In this document: in pieces, positions 1-9,088 of the stretch
Position numbering within the stretch: the stretch's first letter is position 1
How the letters are laid out: each line of letters starts with the position of its first letter
NCBI RefSeq assembly: GCF_003122325.1
Contig: NZ_QFBC01000004.1
Coordinates: forward strand, 310,001-374,000
DNA length: 64,000 nucleotides
Reading direction: 5' to 3'
Origin: Rhizobium album
GTDB lineage: Bacteria; Pseudomonadota; Alphaproteobacteria; Rhizobiales; Rhizobiaceae
Notes under the pieces: model-generated
The model's database searches: none
Told to the model about the DNA's origin: nothing
What the model saw: only the letters and a program-made list of their open reading frames with translations
Program-made: the position numbers and the translations under genes

Positions 1-78
1 CCTGCTTTTTCGGGGAAGAGGCGGATGGAGCGGAGGTTTGCTGCTGACCGCGGCGCCGTCATCGGCTAGGATCGCGCC

Positions 79-1692
79 ATGGCCAATCTCTTCGACGTCG
101 ACACCCCATCGAACCTGACCGAATACAGCGTTTCGGAACTTTCCGGCTCGATCAAGCGCACGGTGGAAACGGCATTCGACCAGGTGCGGGTGCGCGGCGA
201 GATTTCCGGCTATCGCGGCCCGCATTCCTCCGGCCACGCCTATTTTTCGCTGAAGGACGACCGTGCGCGCATCGACGCCGTCATCTGGAAAGGCACGATG
301 AGCCGGCTAAAGTTCCGGCCGGAAGAGGGCATGGAGGTCATCGCCACCGGCAAGGTCACCACCTTTCCGGGCTCGTCGAAATACCAGATCGTCATCGAAA
401 GCCTGGAACCGGCCGGCGCCGGCGCGCTGATGGCGCTGATCGAGGAGCGCAAGCGCAAGCTTGCCGCCGAGGGCCTGTTCGATCCCGAACGCAAGCGGCG
501 CCTGCCGTTTCTGCCGCGGGTCATCGGCGTCGTCACCTCGCCGACCGGGGCGGTCATTCGCGATATCCTGCACCGTATTTCCGACCGCTTTCCGGTGCGG
601 GTGCTGCTCTGGCCGGTAAAAGTCCAGGGCGAAGGCTCCGGCCAGGAGGTCGCCAATGCGATCCACGGTTTCAACGCGCTGTCGCCCGATGGCGCCATTC
701 CGCGGCCGGACGTGCTGATCGTCGCCCGTGGCGGCGGCAGCCTCGAAGACCTCTGGAGCTTCAACGACGAGATCGTCGTCCGGGCGGCGGCCGAAAGTCG
801 CATCCCGCTGATTTCGGCCGTCGGCCACGAGACCGACTGGACGTTGATCGATTATGCCGCCGACGTGCGTGCACCGACGCCGACCGGGGCGGCGGAAATG
901 GCCGTGCCCGTGAAGGCCGAGCTGCAGTCGCAGCTTGCGGCGCTCTCTGCCCGGCTGCAGGGCGGCACCGGCCGCCACATGGACCAGCGCCGCCAGAACC
1001 TCCGTTCGCTGGTGCGGGCGCTGCCCTCGCTCGACCAGTTGCTCGCCTTGCCGCGCCGTCGCTTCGACGAGGCTGCCGTGGGCCTGGGACGTGGCCTGTC
1101 GCTGAACACCATCAACAAACGCCGCGGCTTCGAGCGGTTCGCCGCCCATCTGCGGCCGGAGCTGTTGACGGGTCGCATCAACGAGCGCCGCCAGCAGGTG
1201 AACGAGCGGATGGTCCGTATCGAGCGGTTCATCGAGCGCCGCACCGCCGAACTAAACTCCCGGCTGAAGCGGGCGGATGCCGTGCTCGGGCTGGTGCCGG
1301 CCCGCCTCGATACGCAGGTGGCGCGCTTCCGCGACCGGCTGTCCAACCTGACGCGCCATGCCGACAGCACGCTCGCCCACCAGCTTCGCCGTTGGCGCGC
1401 CGATGTGCTGGCGCAGGACCGGGTGCTGCAATCGCTGTCCTACAAGAACGTGCTGCTGCGCGGCTATGCGGTGATCCGCGATGCCGACGACAGGCCGGTG
1501 TCGCGGGCAGCGGCACTTGGCCCCAGCGCGGCGATCTCCATCCAGTTCGCCGATGCCCGTGTCAACGCCGTCACCGGCAGCGAAGCCGGCCCGCCGCTGC
1601 CGCCCGCCGACACGCCGCCTACTCCGTCCCGCAAGCGCAGCGCAAAACCGGCCGCGCCCGAAAAACCGCCGGAACAGGGAAACCTGTTTTGA
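79..1692 (+). CDS. xseA: Exodeoxyribonuclease VII large subunit
   Basis: Large subunit of exonuclease VII, which degrades single-stranded DNA to oligonucleotides together with several copies of the small XseB subunit (not in this window). The 537-aa product has an N-terminal OB-fold (about residues 15-110) with the family signature [20 protein letters not shown], then the catalytic region with [12 protein letters not shown] and [20 protein letters not shown] near residue 249, and a long Arg/Gln-rich helical part before an Ala/Pro/Lys-rich tail. The ATG follows the window start closely and no better start exists. The tail (about the last 35 residues) is low complexity, as in other rhizobial copies. 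Identity is near certain. Confidence 0.97.
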   Translation: MANLFDVDTPSNLTEYSVSELSGSIKRTVETAFDQVRVRGEISGYRGPHSSGHAYFSLKDDRARIDAVIWKGTMSRLKFRPEEGMEVIATGKVTTFPGSSKYQIVIESLEPAGAGALMALIEERKRKLAAEGLFDPERKRRLPFLPRVIGVVTSPTGAVIRDILHRISDRFPVRVLLWPVKVQGEGSGQEVANAIHGFNALSPDGAIPRPDVLIVARGGGSLEDLWSFNDEIVVRAAAESRIPLISAVGHETDWTLIDYAADVRAPTPTGAAEMAVPVKAELQSQLAALSARLQGGTGRHMDQRRQNLRSLVRALPSLDQLLALPRRRFDEAAVGLGRGLSLNTINKRRGFERFAAHLRPELLTGRINERRQQVNERMVRIERFIERRTAELNSRLKRADAVLGLVPARLDTQVARFRDRLSNLTRHADSTLAHQLRRWRADVLAQDRVLQSLSYKNVLLRGYAVIRDADDRPVSRAAALGPSAAISIQFADARVNAVTGSEAGPPLPPADTPPTPSRKRSAKPAAPEKPPEQGNLF

Positions 1693-1694
1693 TC

Positions 1695-1922
1695 ATGCGC
1701 CTGCTTCTCGTCTTCGCCCATCCGCTGGAACACAGTTTTGCCGCCGTCGTCGCCCGCACGGCGAAGGAGACGCTGGAGGCCGGCGGCCATAGCGTCGATA
1801 TGCTCGAGCTCTATCGCGAGGGGTTCGATCCGCGGCTGACGGAAACCGAGCGGCGCGGATACCATAGCACCAAACGCAAGGCGCATCTGCAGCGGATCCG
1901 GCAGGCGCTGTCGAAGATCTAG
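1695..1922 (+). pseudogene. Truncated NAD(P)H oxidoreductase (flavodoxin-like fold), 5' remnant
   Basis: Starts three bases after the xseA stop and reads MRLLLVFAHPLEHSFAAVVA, the start of KefF/MdaB-type NAD(P)H quinone oxidoreductases (flavodoxin-like fold, usually about 190 aa). Similarity holds for about 55 residues, to the DPRLTETERRGY stretch. The frame then continues with unrelated basic residues and stops after 75 aa. The FMN/substrate loops and the dimer-forming C-terminal half are missing. The stop lies inside a copy of an intergenic repeat, so the gene appears to have lost its 3' half by deletion or repeat insertion. A functional product is unlikely. Confidence 0.7.
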
Positions 1923-1990
1923 AGTATTTCCGACCGAAGCGGGACCGCTTAGGCAACGGAATGTTGCAAAAACAAAGAGTTGGAGCATTT
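1920..1990. repeat. Rhizobial intergenic repeat, copy 1
   Basis: The sequence beginning TAGAGTATTTCCGACCGAAG and passing through GCAAAAACAAAGAGTTGGAG aligns along its length with a second copy at 5739-5816. The conserved parts are the TAGAG(C/T)ATTTCC start, the GC-rich middle and the GCAAAAACAAA block. It abuts the truncated oxidoreductase on one side and the 3' end of the MarR gene on the other. Confidence 0.6.
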
Positions 1991-1996
1991 CCGGCT

Positions 1997-2479
1997 TCAC
2001 TCGAACGCAGCCAGCAGTTGGCGCAGCAGCCCGTCGAGCGCGGCCTTCTCGTCTGCCGGCAGACTTTCGACCAGCCGGTTCTGGTTGACGACATGCTCCG
2101 TCACCGTCTTCTCCACCAGGGAAAAGCCCTTTTCCGTCAAGGCGATGAGTACGCTGCGGCGATCCTGCGGATTGACCACGCGCTCCACCAGACCGGTTTT
2201 CTCCAGCTGGTCGATGCGGTTGGTCATCGTGCCCGAGGTGACCATGGTCGTCGCCAGGAGATCGCCCGGCGACAGGCGATAGGGCGCGCCGGAGCGGCGC
2301 AGCGTCGCCAGTACGTCGAAGCTGGATGACGACAGACCGTTTTGCTGCAGCACGGCTTCGACCTCGCGGGAAAGATGTGTCGAAAGCCGCTTCAGCCGGC
2401 CAAGAATGCCCATCGCGGTGACGTCGAGATCCGGCCTTTCGCGCCGCCACTGGTCCAGAATTCTGTCGACGTGATCCAT
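1997..2479 (-). CDS. MarR family transcriptional regulator
   Basis: A 160-aa winged-helix regulator. The start at MDHVDRILDQW is chosen because upstream in-frame codons run into the divergent promoter. Seen: a helical dimerisation N-terminus, the recognition region LSPGDLLATTMVTSGTMTNRIDQLEKTGLVERV and the wing NPQDRRSVLIALTEKG (classic MarR DRR motif). It is divergent from an EamA-type transporter gene, and two near-identical palindromes lie between them, so it most likely represses the transporter and itself. The ligand is unknown. The family call is secure; the target is inference from context. Confidence 0.92.
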   Translation of the reverse strand: MDHVDRILDQWRRERPDLDVTAMGILGRLKRLSTHLSREVEAVLQQNGLSSSSFDVLATLRRSGAPYRLSPGDLLATTMVTSGTMTNRIDQLEKTGLVERVVNPQDRRSVLIALTEKGFSLVEKTVTEHVVNQNRLVESLPADEKAALDGLLRQLLAAFE

Positions 2480-2517
2480 CTGCCGCCCTCGGTGTTCCTT
2501 TCCGATAAGACCCGGAC

Positions 2518-2571
2518 ATCTTGACGTCAAGATATTTACGCCTATGCTGCAGTTTATCTTGAAGTCAAGAT
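2518..2571. promoter_or_regulatory. Twin palindromic operators between the MarR and EamA genes
   Basis: ATCTTGACGTCAAGAT (2518-2533) is a perfect 16-bp palindrome. ATCTTGAAGTCAAGAT (2556-2571) is the same site with one central mismatch. Centres are 38 bp apart, and the second site ends 7 bp before the transporter ATG. Size, symmetry and divergent placement fit a MarR dimer site; binding by the adjacent MarR protein is inferred. Confidence 0.8.
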
Positions 2572-2578
2572 TATTGAG

Positions 2579-3473
2579 ATGAAGACAAATTCCGGATATG
2601 CCGCCGACGTCCTGCTGACCGCCATCGCACCGGCGATCCAGGGGCAGCACCTATTACGTCACCACCAGTTTCCTGCCGACGGGTTATCCGCTGACCGTGT
2701 CGCTGCTGCGCGCCCTGCCGGCGGGCCTGCTGCTGCTGCTGCTCGTCCGCCAACTGCCGCATGGCATCTGGTGGCGGCGGGCTTTCGTGCTCGGCGCACT
2801 CAATTTTTCCTTCTTCTGGGCGATGCTGTTCGTCTCCGCCTATCGGCTGCCCGGTGGCGTGGCCGCCACTGTCGGCGCCGTGCAGCCGCTGATCGTTATC
2901 GCTTTGTCGCGCCTCGTCCTGGCAAAACAGATACGGCCGCTCGCCGTCGTGGCGGGGCTGACCGGCATTTTCGGCGTCGCGCTGCTGGTGCTGACGCCTC
3001 GGGCAGCGCTCGATCCCATCGGCATCATGGCGGGGCTGGCCGGTGCGGTATCGATGGCCTTCGGCACAGTGCTGGCCCGCCACTGGAAACCGCCGGTCTC
3101 CAGCCTCACCTTCACCGCCTGGCAGCTGACGGCCGGCGGCCTGCTTCTGATCCCGCTCGTGTTGCGGCTGGAACCGGTGCCACCGGTGCCGACGACAGAA
3201 AACGTGTTCGGCATGGCCTATCTCGGCCTGATCGGCGCGGCCTTCACCTATCTCTTGTGGTTTCGCGGCCTCTCGCGCATCGAGCCTTCCGCGGCAGCGT
3301 CGCTCGGTTTCCTCAGCCCGCTCGTCGCCACCCTGCTCGGCTGGCTGCTGCTCGGGCAGAGCCTGACGCCGCTGCAGATCGCCGGCTTCGTCGCCGTGCT
3401 GGCGAGCGTGTGGATAAGCCAGCAGGCAAGCCTGCCCGCTGGCGCCAAACCGGCGGGCAGCCGCGCCGCCTGA
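2579..3473 (+). pseudogene. EamA/DMT family transporter with frameshift near 2639
   Basis: The gene encodes a 10-TM drug/metabolite transporter: two EamA repeats, with hydrophobic helices through LPAGLLLLLLVRQLP, FFWAMLFVSAYRLPGG and, in repeat two, AYLGLIGAAFTYLLWF. The first helix begins at ATG 2579 (MKTNSGYAADVLLTAIAPAI), but the reading frame is lost at 2636-2644. Family members read Ile-Trp-Gly-Ser-Thr-Tyr-Tyr; here the bases give Ile-Gln-Gly-Gln-His, and one base too many separates the start from the rest. The downstream frame is open from a GTG at 2697 (258 aa), which would lack TM1. It is either a pseudogene, a base-call error or a truncated product. Confidence 0.75.
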
Positions 3474-3500
3474 GGCGCGGGCCTGCCATTGACGATGCCT

Positions 3501-4751
3501 CTATTGCGCCCATTCGCCCTTGCGCATGACGGCGACGCGGCTGCCATCCGCCGTGACGCCGTCGATATCCACGTCGCCGGAGCCGATCATCCAGTCGATA
3601 TGGATCAGGCTGGAATTGCCGCCCTGCGCGGCGATCTCATCCGGACTGAGCGAGGCACCATCGAGGAAGCACTTCGAATAGCACTGGCCGAGCGCGATGT
3701 GGCACGAGGCGTTTTCATCGAACAGCGTATTGAAGAACAGGATGCCGCTTTTCGAGATCGGTGAGGAATGCGGCACCAGCGCCACTTCGCCGAGGCGCCG
3801 GGCGCCTTCGTCGGTATCCAGCACCTTGTTCAGCACCTCCTCGCCACGGCTCGCCTTGGCTTCGACGATGCGGCCGGCCTCGAAACGCACGCGGATGTCG
3901 TCGATCAGCGTGCCCTGGTGCGACAGCGGCTTGGTGCTCGATACGTGTCCTTCGACCCGCAAGGCATGCGGCGTGGTGAACACCTCCTCCGTCGGGATGT
4001 TGGGATTGCAGGTGATGCCGTTCTTGGCCGTCGAGGCGCCGCCATGCCACTCGTGGCCGTCGGCAAGGCCGACGGTGAGATCGGTGCCGGGACCGGTGAA
4101 ATGCAGCGCGGAAAACCGCTTTCCGTTCAGCCAGGCGGAGCGCTTGCCGAGATCGGCATTATGGGCGGCCCAGGCGGCGATCGGATCGGCGACATCGACG
4201 CGCGAGGCGGCGAAGATGGCATCGGCCAGGCGGCGCACCGCGTCGTCCTCGGCCAGCTCCGGAAAGACCTGCTTCGCCCAGGAGGGGTTGGGATAGGAGA
4301 CGATGTTCCAGTTGATGTCGAAATTCGAGATCTTCTCCAGCGCCGGCTTGTAGGCCATCGAATTGGCGCGGTTTGCCCGCGCCACCTTGGACGGATCCTC
4401 GGCAGACAGCAGCATCGGATTGTCGCCGGCAATCGCCAGCCGGGCAGCACCGTTGGCAAAGGCCTTGGCCATGCCGTCGTAAAGCCAGCCGGACGCCTTG
4501 TCGAAACTTTCGTCGGGCGCATGGCGATAACGGGCGAGTGTCGCCTCCTCGTCTGCATAGAAGGTGGTGACGAGGCCGGCGCCGGCAAGATAGGCATGCT
4601 TGGTGATCAGCCGTACCAGCGGCAGGGCGGCGATCGGCGCGGTCACGACGAGATCCTGCCCCTTCTGCAGCTGAAGGCCCACCCGGACGGCAGTTTCCGC
4701 GAGCTTTTCGAGTTTGACGGGATCGACGGGGGACGAAGAGGAAACGGTCAT
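3501..4751 (-). CDS. M29 family aminopeptidase (AmpS/AmpT type)
   Basis: A 416-aa thermophilic-type metallo-aminopeptidase, probably cytoplasmic (no signal peptide), removing N-terminal residues from peptides with two metal ions. Expected ligand positions are visible: Glu in NIPTEEVFTTP, Glu in ARRLGEVALVP, His and Tyr in NASCHIALGQCY, and His/Asp in SLIHIDWMIGS near the C-terminus. The length matches the family. The gene stands alone, convergent with the EamA gene and divergent from an AraC regulator. Physiological substrates cannot be told from sequence. Confidence 0.93.
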   Translation of the reverse strand: MTVSSSSPVDPVKLEKLAETAVRVGLQLQKGQDLVVTAPIAALPLVRLITKHAYLAGAGLVTTFYADEEATLARYRHAPDESFDKASGWLYDGMAKAFANGAARLAIAGDNPMLLSAEDPSKVARANRANSMAYKPALEKISNFDINWNIVSYPNPSWAKQVFPELAEDDAVRRLADAIFAASRVDVADPIAAWAAHNADLGKRSAWLNGKRFSALHFTGPGTDLTVGLADGHEWHGGASTAKNGITCNPNIPTEEVFTTPHALRVEGHVSSTKPLSHQGTLIDDIRVRFEAGRIVEAKASRGEEVLNKVLDTDEGARRLGEVALVPHSSPISKSGILFFNTLFDENASCHIALGQCYSKCFLDGASLSPDEIAAQGGNSSLIHIDWMIGSGDVDIDGVTADGSRVAVMRKGEWAQ

Positions 4752-4901
4752 GGACGGCCTTCTTTTGTTGTCTGCTTCGCCTGACTATGTAGGCCATGGC
4801 CGGGAAAAACTGAATGCGCGCGGCCAAGGATTTTGGCTTTTGCCGAAAAGCCCGCCAATGATATAGGGCCACCAGACGCATTCCTGCCAGCGCGGATCAC
4901 C

Positions 4902-5651
4902 ATGGACGTTTCGGCCAGCGACGACTATCTCAGCTTTCGCAGCTATGGCGGCGAGGCGGAGCTGCATTGCCACAACTTCCACCAGATCGTCCTGCCGCGG
5001 CTCGGCGTGCTGGAGCTGGAGATCGGCGGCAAGGGCGGTGTCGTGGCGAGCGGCCGCGGCGCGGTCATTCCGGCCGGCACCCGCCATGCCTTTCGCGCCG
5101 GCGGGCGCAACGGTTTCATCGTCGTCGATGCCCGCTGCCCGGCGCTCGACGAACCGGCCGTCGCCCGCTATTCCGCCTCCGCCTTCTTCGAGATCCGGCC
5201 GGCCGTGCAGGCTTTGCTCGACCATCTTTCCGCTGCCGCCGGCGACGGCGAGGTGAGCGCCAGCCTGCGCACCAATTGGTGCAGCCTGCTGTATTCGGCT
5301 TTGTCGCAGCCGGCCAAACCCTCGGCCGAAAGCTCCACCCGGTATCTCGACCGCGCGCTCGCCTTCATGCGCGCCCATGTCGACCGCCCGCTCGGTGTCT
5401 CGGACATCGCCCGCGAAGCCGGTGTGGGCGAGACGCGGCTGCACGGCCTGTTCCGGACGCATCACGGCACGACGCCGCATGCGATGCTGATGGAGATGCG
5501 CCTCGACGCAGCACTCGACCTGCTGGCGAATACAGAACTGCCGATCGCCGACATTGCGCTTTTGACCGGCCATCCGGACCAGAGTGCCCTCACCCGCCGG
5601 CTGCGCCAGTCGCGCGGCATCACGCCGTTGCGGTTTCGCAAGGGGCATTGA
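4902..5651 (+). CDS. AraC family transcriptional regulator with N-terminal cupin
   Basis: A 249-aa protein. The start MDVSASDDYLSF is preferred over an upstream in-frame ATG (4833) because the cupin homology starts there. The N-terminal cupin shows ELHCHNFHQIVLPRLGVLEL and GAVIPAGTRHAFRAGG. The C-terminal double HTH shows RPLGVSDIAREAGVGETRLH and ADIALLTGHPDQSALTRRLR, the second helix pair diverging slightly from the usual GF-x-S-x-F pattern (the phenylalanines are replaced). This arrangement resembles small-molecule-sensing AraC proteins that often control an adjacent exporter; the nearest candidate is the DMT gene at 5979. The effector is unknown. Confidence 0.9.
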   Translation: MDVSASDDYLSFRSYGGEAELHCHNFHQIVLPRLGVLELEIGGKGGVVASGRGAVIPAGTRHAFRAGGRNGFIVVDARCPALDEPAVARYSASAFFEIRPAVQALLDHLSAAAGDGEVSASLRTNWCSLLYSALSQPAKPSAESSTRYLDRALAFMRAHVDRPLGVSDIAREAGVGETRLHGLFRTHHGTTPHAMLMEMRLDAALDLLANTELPIADIALLTGHPDQSALTRRLRQSRGITPLRFRKGH

Positions 5652-5738
5652 AGCCAGGCACGCCGTCCTTTCATCGCGTTGCGAAGGATTTGCACAAAAT
5701 CGTGCAGGATTTGGCTATCCGGCTTTTTGGTGAGCGGT

Positions 5739-5843
5739 TAGAGCATTTCCAGCCGGAGCGGAATCGCTTCGGCGTCGGATAATCCGGCAAAAACAAAAGG
5801 ATAGAGGATTTCCTGTGAACTCCTGTTCACAGGAAATCCTCTA
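5739..5843. repeat. Rhizobial intergenic repeat, copy 2, ending in a 19-bp perfect palindrome
   Basis: TTAGAGCATTTCCAGCCGGA through GGCAAAAACAAAAGGA aligns with copy 1 at 1920-1990. It runs into a hairpin with 19-bp perfect arms: TAGAGGATTTCCTGTGAAC (5802-5820), a 4-base loop TCCT, and its exact complement at 5825-5843. There is no T-run, so it is a repeat-type palindrome rather than a simple terminator. Confidence 0.75.
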
Positions 5844-5882
5844 GGCATCTGCCGAAACGGCGGCATGAGCGGGTGCGACCTG

Positions 5883-5909
5883 CCCCTTCTCCCCAGCGGG
5901 GAGAAGGGG
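5883..5909. repeat. Short GC-rich palindrome
   Basis: CCCCTTCTCCCC, loop AGC, GGGGAGAAGGGG: a perfect 12-bp inverted repeat upstream of the DMT gene. This is a common type of intergenic palindrome in rhizobial genomes. It could form an RNA hairpin in the leader of the gene at 5979. Confidence 0.7.
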
Positions 5910-5978
5910 ATGCCACATGCGACCGCGGGAAACGGGACCGACAACGAACAACGGCCTGAGCGCCAAAGAAGGAACGAC

Positions 5979-6857
5979 ATGACGACGGCGAACCGCACGA
6001 GAGCAACGACGATCGGCATCGTGGCGATCCTCCTCTGGGCCTGCCTCGCCCTGCTCACCGCCAATGCCGGCAGCCTGCCGCCTTTCGAACTTCTGGCGCT
6101 GACATTCGCCGTCGCCTTCGTCGCCGGCATCATTCTTCTCGCCGTGCGTGGCCGAGCGGCGCTAGCGGAGATGCGCCAGCCCTGGCAGCCGTGGATCGTC
6201 GCCTTTCTCGGCCTGTTCGGCTACCACGCTTTGTATTTTTACGCATTGCAAACGGCGCCGGTCGCAGAAGCCAGCCTCGTCGCTTATCTCTGGCCGCTGT
6301 TCATCGTGTTGTTTTCGGCCCTGCTGCCGGGCGAAGGCTTGAAACCGCGCCATGTCGTCGGCGCCCTGCTCGGTTTTGCCGGCACCGGCATCATCATTCT
6401 CGCCCGCAACGGCGGCGCGGGCGGTTTTACGGGTGCCGTCAGCGGTTATCTCGCCGCTTTTGCCTGCGCCCTGGTCTGGTCGGGTTATTCGGTGCTCAAC
6501 CGTCGTTTCGAGGGCACGCCGAGCGGCATGATCGTCGGCATCTGCGGCGCGGTGGCGCTGGCGGGCGGGCTCTGCCACCTGCTGTTCGAAACCAGCACGG
6601 CGCCGGATGCCGGCCAGTGGATCGCCATTCTCTGCCTCGGGCTGGGGCCGGTCGGCCTCGCCTTCCTCGCCTGGGACCATGCCACCAAGCATGGCCACCT
6701 ACCGCTGCTCGGCGCGCTGTCCTACCTGGCACCGCTGATTTCAACCGCGCTGCTGGTGGCGACAGGTGCTGCACCGGCAACGCTGACGCTGGCGCTTGCG
6801 GCACTGCTGGTCATCGGCGGTTCGGTGCTGGCAACCGTCGGCGGCAAACGCGGCTGA
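5979..6857 (+). CDS. EamA/DMT family transporter (YddG-like exporter)
   Basis: A 292-aa inner-membrane protein with about ten hydrophobic helices in two EamA repeats (for example TTIGIVAILLWACLALLT, then VSGYLAAFACALVWSGYSVL). The start at ATG 5979 has AAGAAGG just upstream. The pattern resembles the aromatic amino-acid exporter YddG (long N-terminal helix with LLWACLALLTAN, conserved YHALYFYALQTAPVAEASLV), so efflux of an amino acid or similar metabolite is plausible but unproven. The gene lies downstream of the AraC regulator on the same strand, separated by repeats. Confidence 0.88.
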   Translation: MTTANRTRATTIGIVAILLWACLALLTANAGSLPPFELLALTFAVAFVAGIILLAVRGRAALAEMRQPWQPWIVAFLGLFGYHALYFYALQTAPVAEASLVAYLWPLFIVLFSALLPGEGLKPRHVVGALLGFAGTGIIILARNGGAGGFTGAVSGYLAAFACALVWSGYSVLNRRFEGTPSGMIVGICGAVALAGGLCHLLFETSTAPDAGQWIAILCLGLGPVGLAFLAWDHATKHGHLPLLGALSYLAPLISTALLVATGAAPATLTLALAALLVIGGSVLATVGGKRG

Positions 6858-6927
6858 CGCTTTCTTCTTGGAAAGGCGGGCGGCCTGTCGTATCACCGGC
6901 CCGTTTCTCCGATCCGAAGGCCCCGGC

Positions 6928-8052
6928 ATGCGCGTCCTGCATTTCTTCAAGACCTACTGGCCCGACACGTTCGGCGGCGTCGAGCGCACGATCCATGCCA
7001 TCGCCAAGGGAACGGCGCCGCTGGGCGTGCAGACGGACGTGCTGTCGCTCAGCCGCGAGCCGGACCTGAACACCGTGCTGTTCGAAGGGCACTGGGCGCA
7101 CAAGGCGAAGCTCAACCTCGAAGTCGCCTCGACCGGTTTTTCGCTGGAGGCGTTCGGACGGTTTCGAGCGCTCGCCGCGGAGGCGGATATCGTCCACTAT
7201 CATTTCCCCTGGCCGTTCATGGACATGGTGCATTTCGCCAGCCGGCTCAACAAGCCGACGCTGGTCACCTATCATTCCGACATCGTCAAGCAGAAGGGGC
7301 TGCTGACGCTGTATCGTCCGCTGATGCGGGCGTTTCTCGGCAGCGTCGACCGCATCGTGCCGACCTCCCCCAACTACCTGCAATCGAGCCTCGACCTCAG
7401 CGATTTCAAGGACAAGTGCACCGTCATCCCGATCGGCCTCGACCGCGCCTCCTGTGCGCCGGCCAGCGAGGCGAAGAAGGCGGAGTGGCGGCGGAAGCTG
7501 CCGGAGACATTCTTCCTCTTCGTCGGCGTGCTGCGCTACTACAAGGGTCTGCATATCCTGATCGACGCCGCAAAACGCACCGGGCTGCCGGTCGCCATCG
7601 TCGGCGCCGGGCCGATGGAAGCGGAGCTGAAACAGCAGGCGGAGAGGCTTGGCGCCGGCAACGTGTTTTTCCTTGGCGCGCTCGACGACGAGGACAAGAG
7701 CGCGCTGCTGGAGCTCAGTTATGCCACCGTCTTTCCCTCGCATCTGCGTTCGGAAGCTTTTGGCCTGTCGCTGGTGGAAGCATCGATGTTCGCCAAACCG
7801 ATGATCACCTGCGAGGTCGGCAGCGGCACCAGCTACGTCAACCTCGATGGCACGACCGGCATCGTCACCGCGCCGGACGATGCCGGCGCCCTTGCCGAAG
7901 CAATGACGAAACTTGCTGGCGATCCGGCCCAGGCCGCGGCTTTCGGCCAGGCGGCGCTGGCCCGCTACGAGGCGCTGTTCACCATCGACCGCATGTGCGC
8001 CGCTTACGCCGAGCTTTACGGCGAACTTCTGTCGCGGACACGCCGGAAATGA
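6928..8052 (+). CDS. Glycosyltransferase family 4
   Basis: A 374-aa GT-B retaining glycosyltransferase. The start at MRVLHFFKTYWPD is chosen because it begins the family N-terminus (KTYWPDTFGGVERTIHAIAKG, a donor/acceptor cleft loop). The C-terminal donor domain has VGVLRYYKGLHILIDAAKR and the EX7E motif SEAFGLSLVEASMFAKPMI. The stop overlaps the ATG of the epimerase gene (ATGA), so the two are translationally coupled. Likely role: adding a sugar to a surface polysaccharide or lipid. The exact substrate is not inferable. Confidence 0.93.
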   Translation: MRVLHFFKTYWPDTFGGVERTIHAIAKGTAPLGVQTDVLSLSREPDLNTVLFEGHWAHKAKLNLEVASTGFSLEAFGRFRALAAEADIVHYHFPWPFMDMVHFASRLNKPTLVTYHSDIVKQKGLLTLYRPLMRAFLGSVDRIVPTSPNYLQSSLDLSDFKDKCTVIPIGLDRASCAPASEAKKAEWRRKLPETFFLFVGVLRYYKGLHILIDAAKRTGLPVAIVGAGPMEAELKQQAERLGAGNVFFLGALDDEDKSALLELSYATVFPSHLRSEAFGLSLVEASMFAKPMITCEVGSGTSYVNLDGTTGIVTAPDDAGALAEAMTKLAGDPAQAAAFGQAALARYEALFTIDRMCAAYAELYGELLSRTRRK

Positions 8053-8978
8053 TCCTGGTCACCGGCGCCACGGGTTTTGTCGGCCAGGCCCTGATGCGGG
8101 ACCTTGCCAGCCGCGGCATGGCCTATCGCGGTGCAAGCCGCAGGCAGGGCACCGGCCACGTCGTCGTCGGCGACATGACCGGCGACACCGACTGGAGCGC
8201 CGCACTCGCCGGAACCGAAATCGTCATCCACCTTGCAGCCCGCACCCATGTGCTCAACGAAACCGCAACCGATCCGCTCGCGGCCTACCGGGCCGTCAAC
8301 GTCGACGCCACGCTCAACCTCGCCCGACAGGCGGCGCGGGCCGGCGTGCGACAGTTCGTGTTCCTGAGCTCGGTCAAGGTCAATGGCGAGCGCACGCTGC
8401 CCGGCCATCCGTTCCGCGAAAGCGATCCGCCCCGGCCGGAGGATGGTTACGGCATCTCGAAGCGGGAAGCAGAAGACGGCCTGCTGGCGCTGGCGGGCGA
8501 AACCGGCATGGCGGTGACCGTGCTGCGCCCGCCGCTGGTCTACGGCCCGGGGGTGAAGGCGAATTTCGCCAGCCTCGTCAGGCTGTCCACCACCGGCCTG
8601 CCGCTGCCTTTCGGCGCCGTTCGCAACGAACGGTCGCTGGTCTATGTCGGCAATCTCACGGATGCGATCATCCGCGTTCTCGATCAACCCGCCGCCGCCG
8701 GGCAGGTGTTTCTGGTCGCCGATGCCGAACGCCCGTCGATCGGCGCGCTGGTAACGGAGATCGCCGCTGCTGCCGGAAAACCGGCGCGCCAGTTTTCTGT
8801 CCCGCCATCCTGGATATCCGCCGCGCTGAAATTTTGGGGCCGCGGGGCGATGGCCGAGCGGCTGCTCGGTTCGCTGACGGTGGATACGGGCAAGATCCAC
8901 AGCCTTCTCGGCTGGACACCGCCCTCTTCGCTACAAGACGGATTGCGTGCCACCCTTGGGTCGGAGCCGCCTGCATAG
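8049..8978 (+). CDS. NAD-dependent epimerase/dehydratase (SDR extended)
   Basis: A 309-aa extended short-chain dehydrogenase. It has the Rossmann motif GATGFVG at residues 6-12, FLSSVKVNG, and the catalytic Tyr/Lys in DGYGISKREAE. A structural NVDAT and the substrate-binding RPPLVYGPGVKANF are also present. It resembles nucleotide-sugar 4-epimerases or reductases of surface polysaccharide pathways (WbpV/GalE-like). The 4-bp overlap with the upstream glycosyltransferase suggests it supplies that enzyme's donor sugar. Precise activity (epimerase or dehydratase) cannot be decided. Confidence 0.9.
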   Translation: MILVTGATGFVGQALMRDLASRGMAYRGASRRQGTGHVVVGDMTGDTDWSAALAGTEIVIHLAARTHVLNETATDPLAAYRAVNVDATLNLARQAARAGVRQFVFLSSVKVNGERTLPGHPFRESDPPRPEDGYGISKREAEDGLLALAGETGMAVTVLRPPLVYGPGVKANFASLVRLSTTGLPLPFGAVRNERSLVYVGNLTDAIIRVLDQPAAAGQVFLVADAERPSIGALVTEIAAAAGKPARQFSVPPSWISAALKFWGRGAMAERLLGSLTVDTGKIHSLLGWTPPSSLQDGLRATLGSEPPA

Positions 8979-9088
8979 AAAGCGATGCATCGCAGCGACT
9001 ATGCCCTGTCATTGCCGTTGGCGACAGCCCGGCAAGCATGCCCGCCGTTTCCGATAACCCACAGTACCGGCGCCCGCATCCTCCCCGA

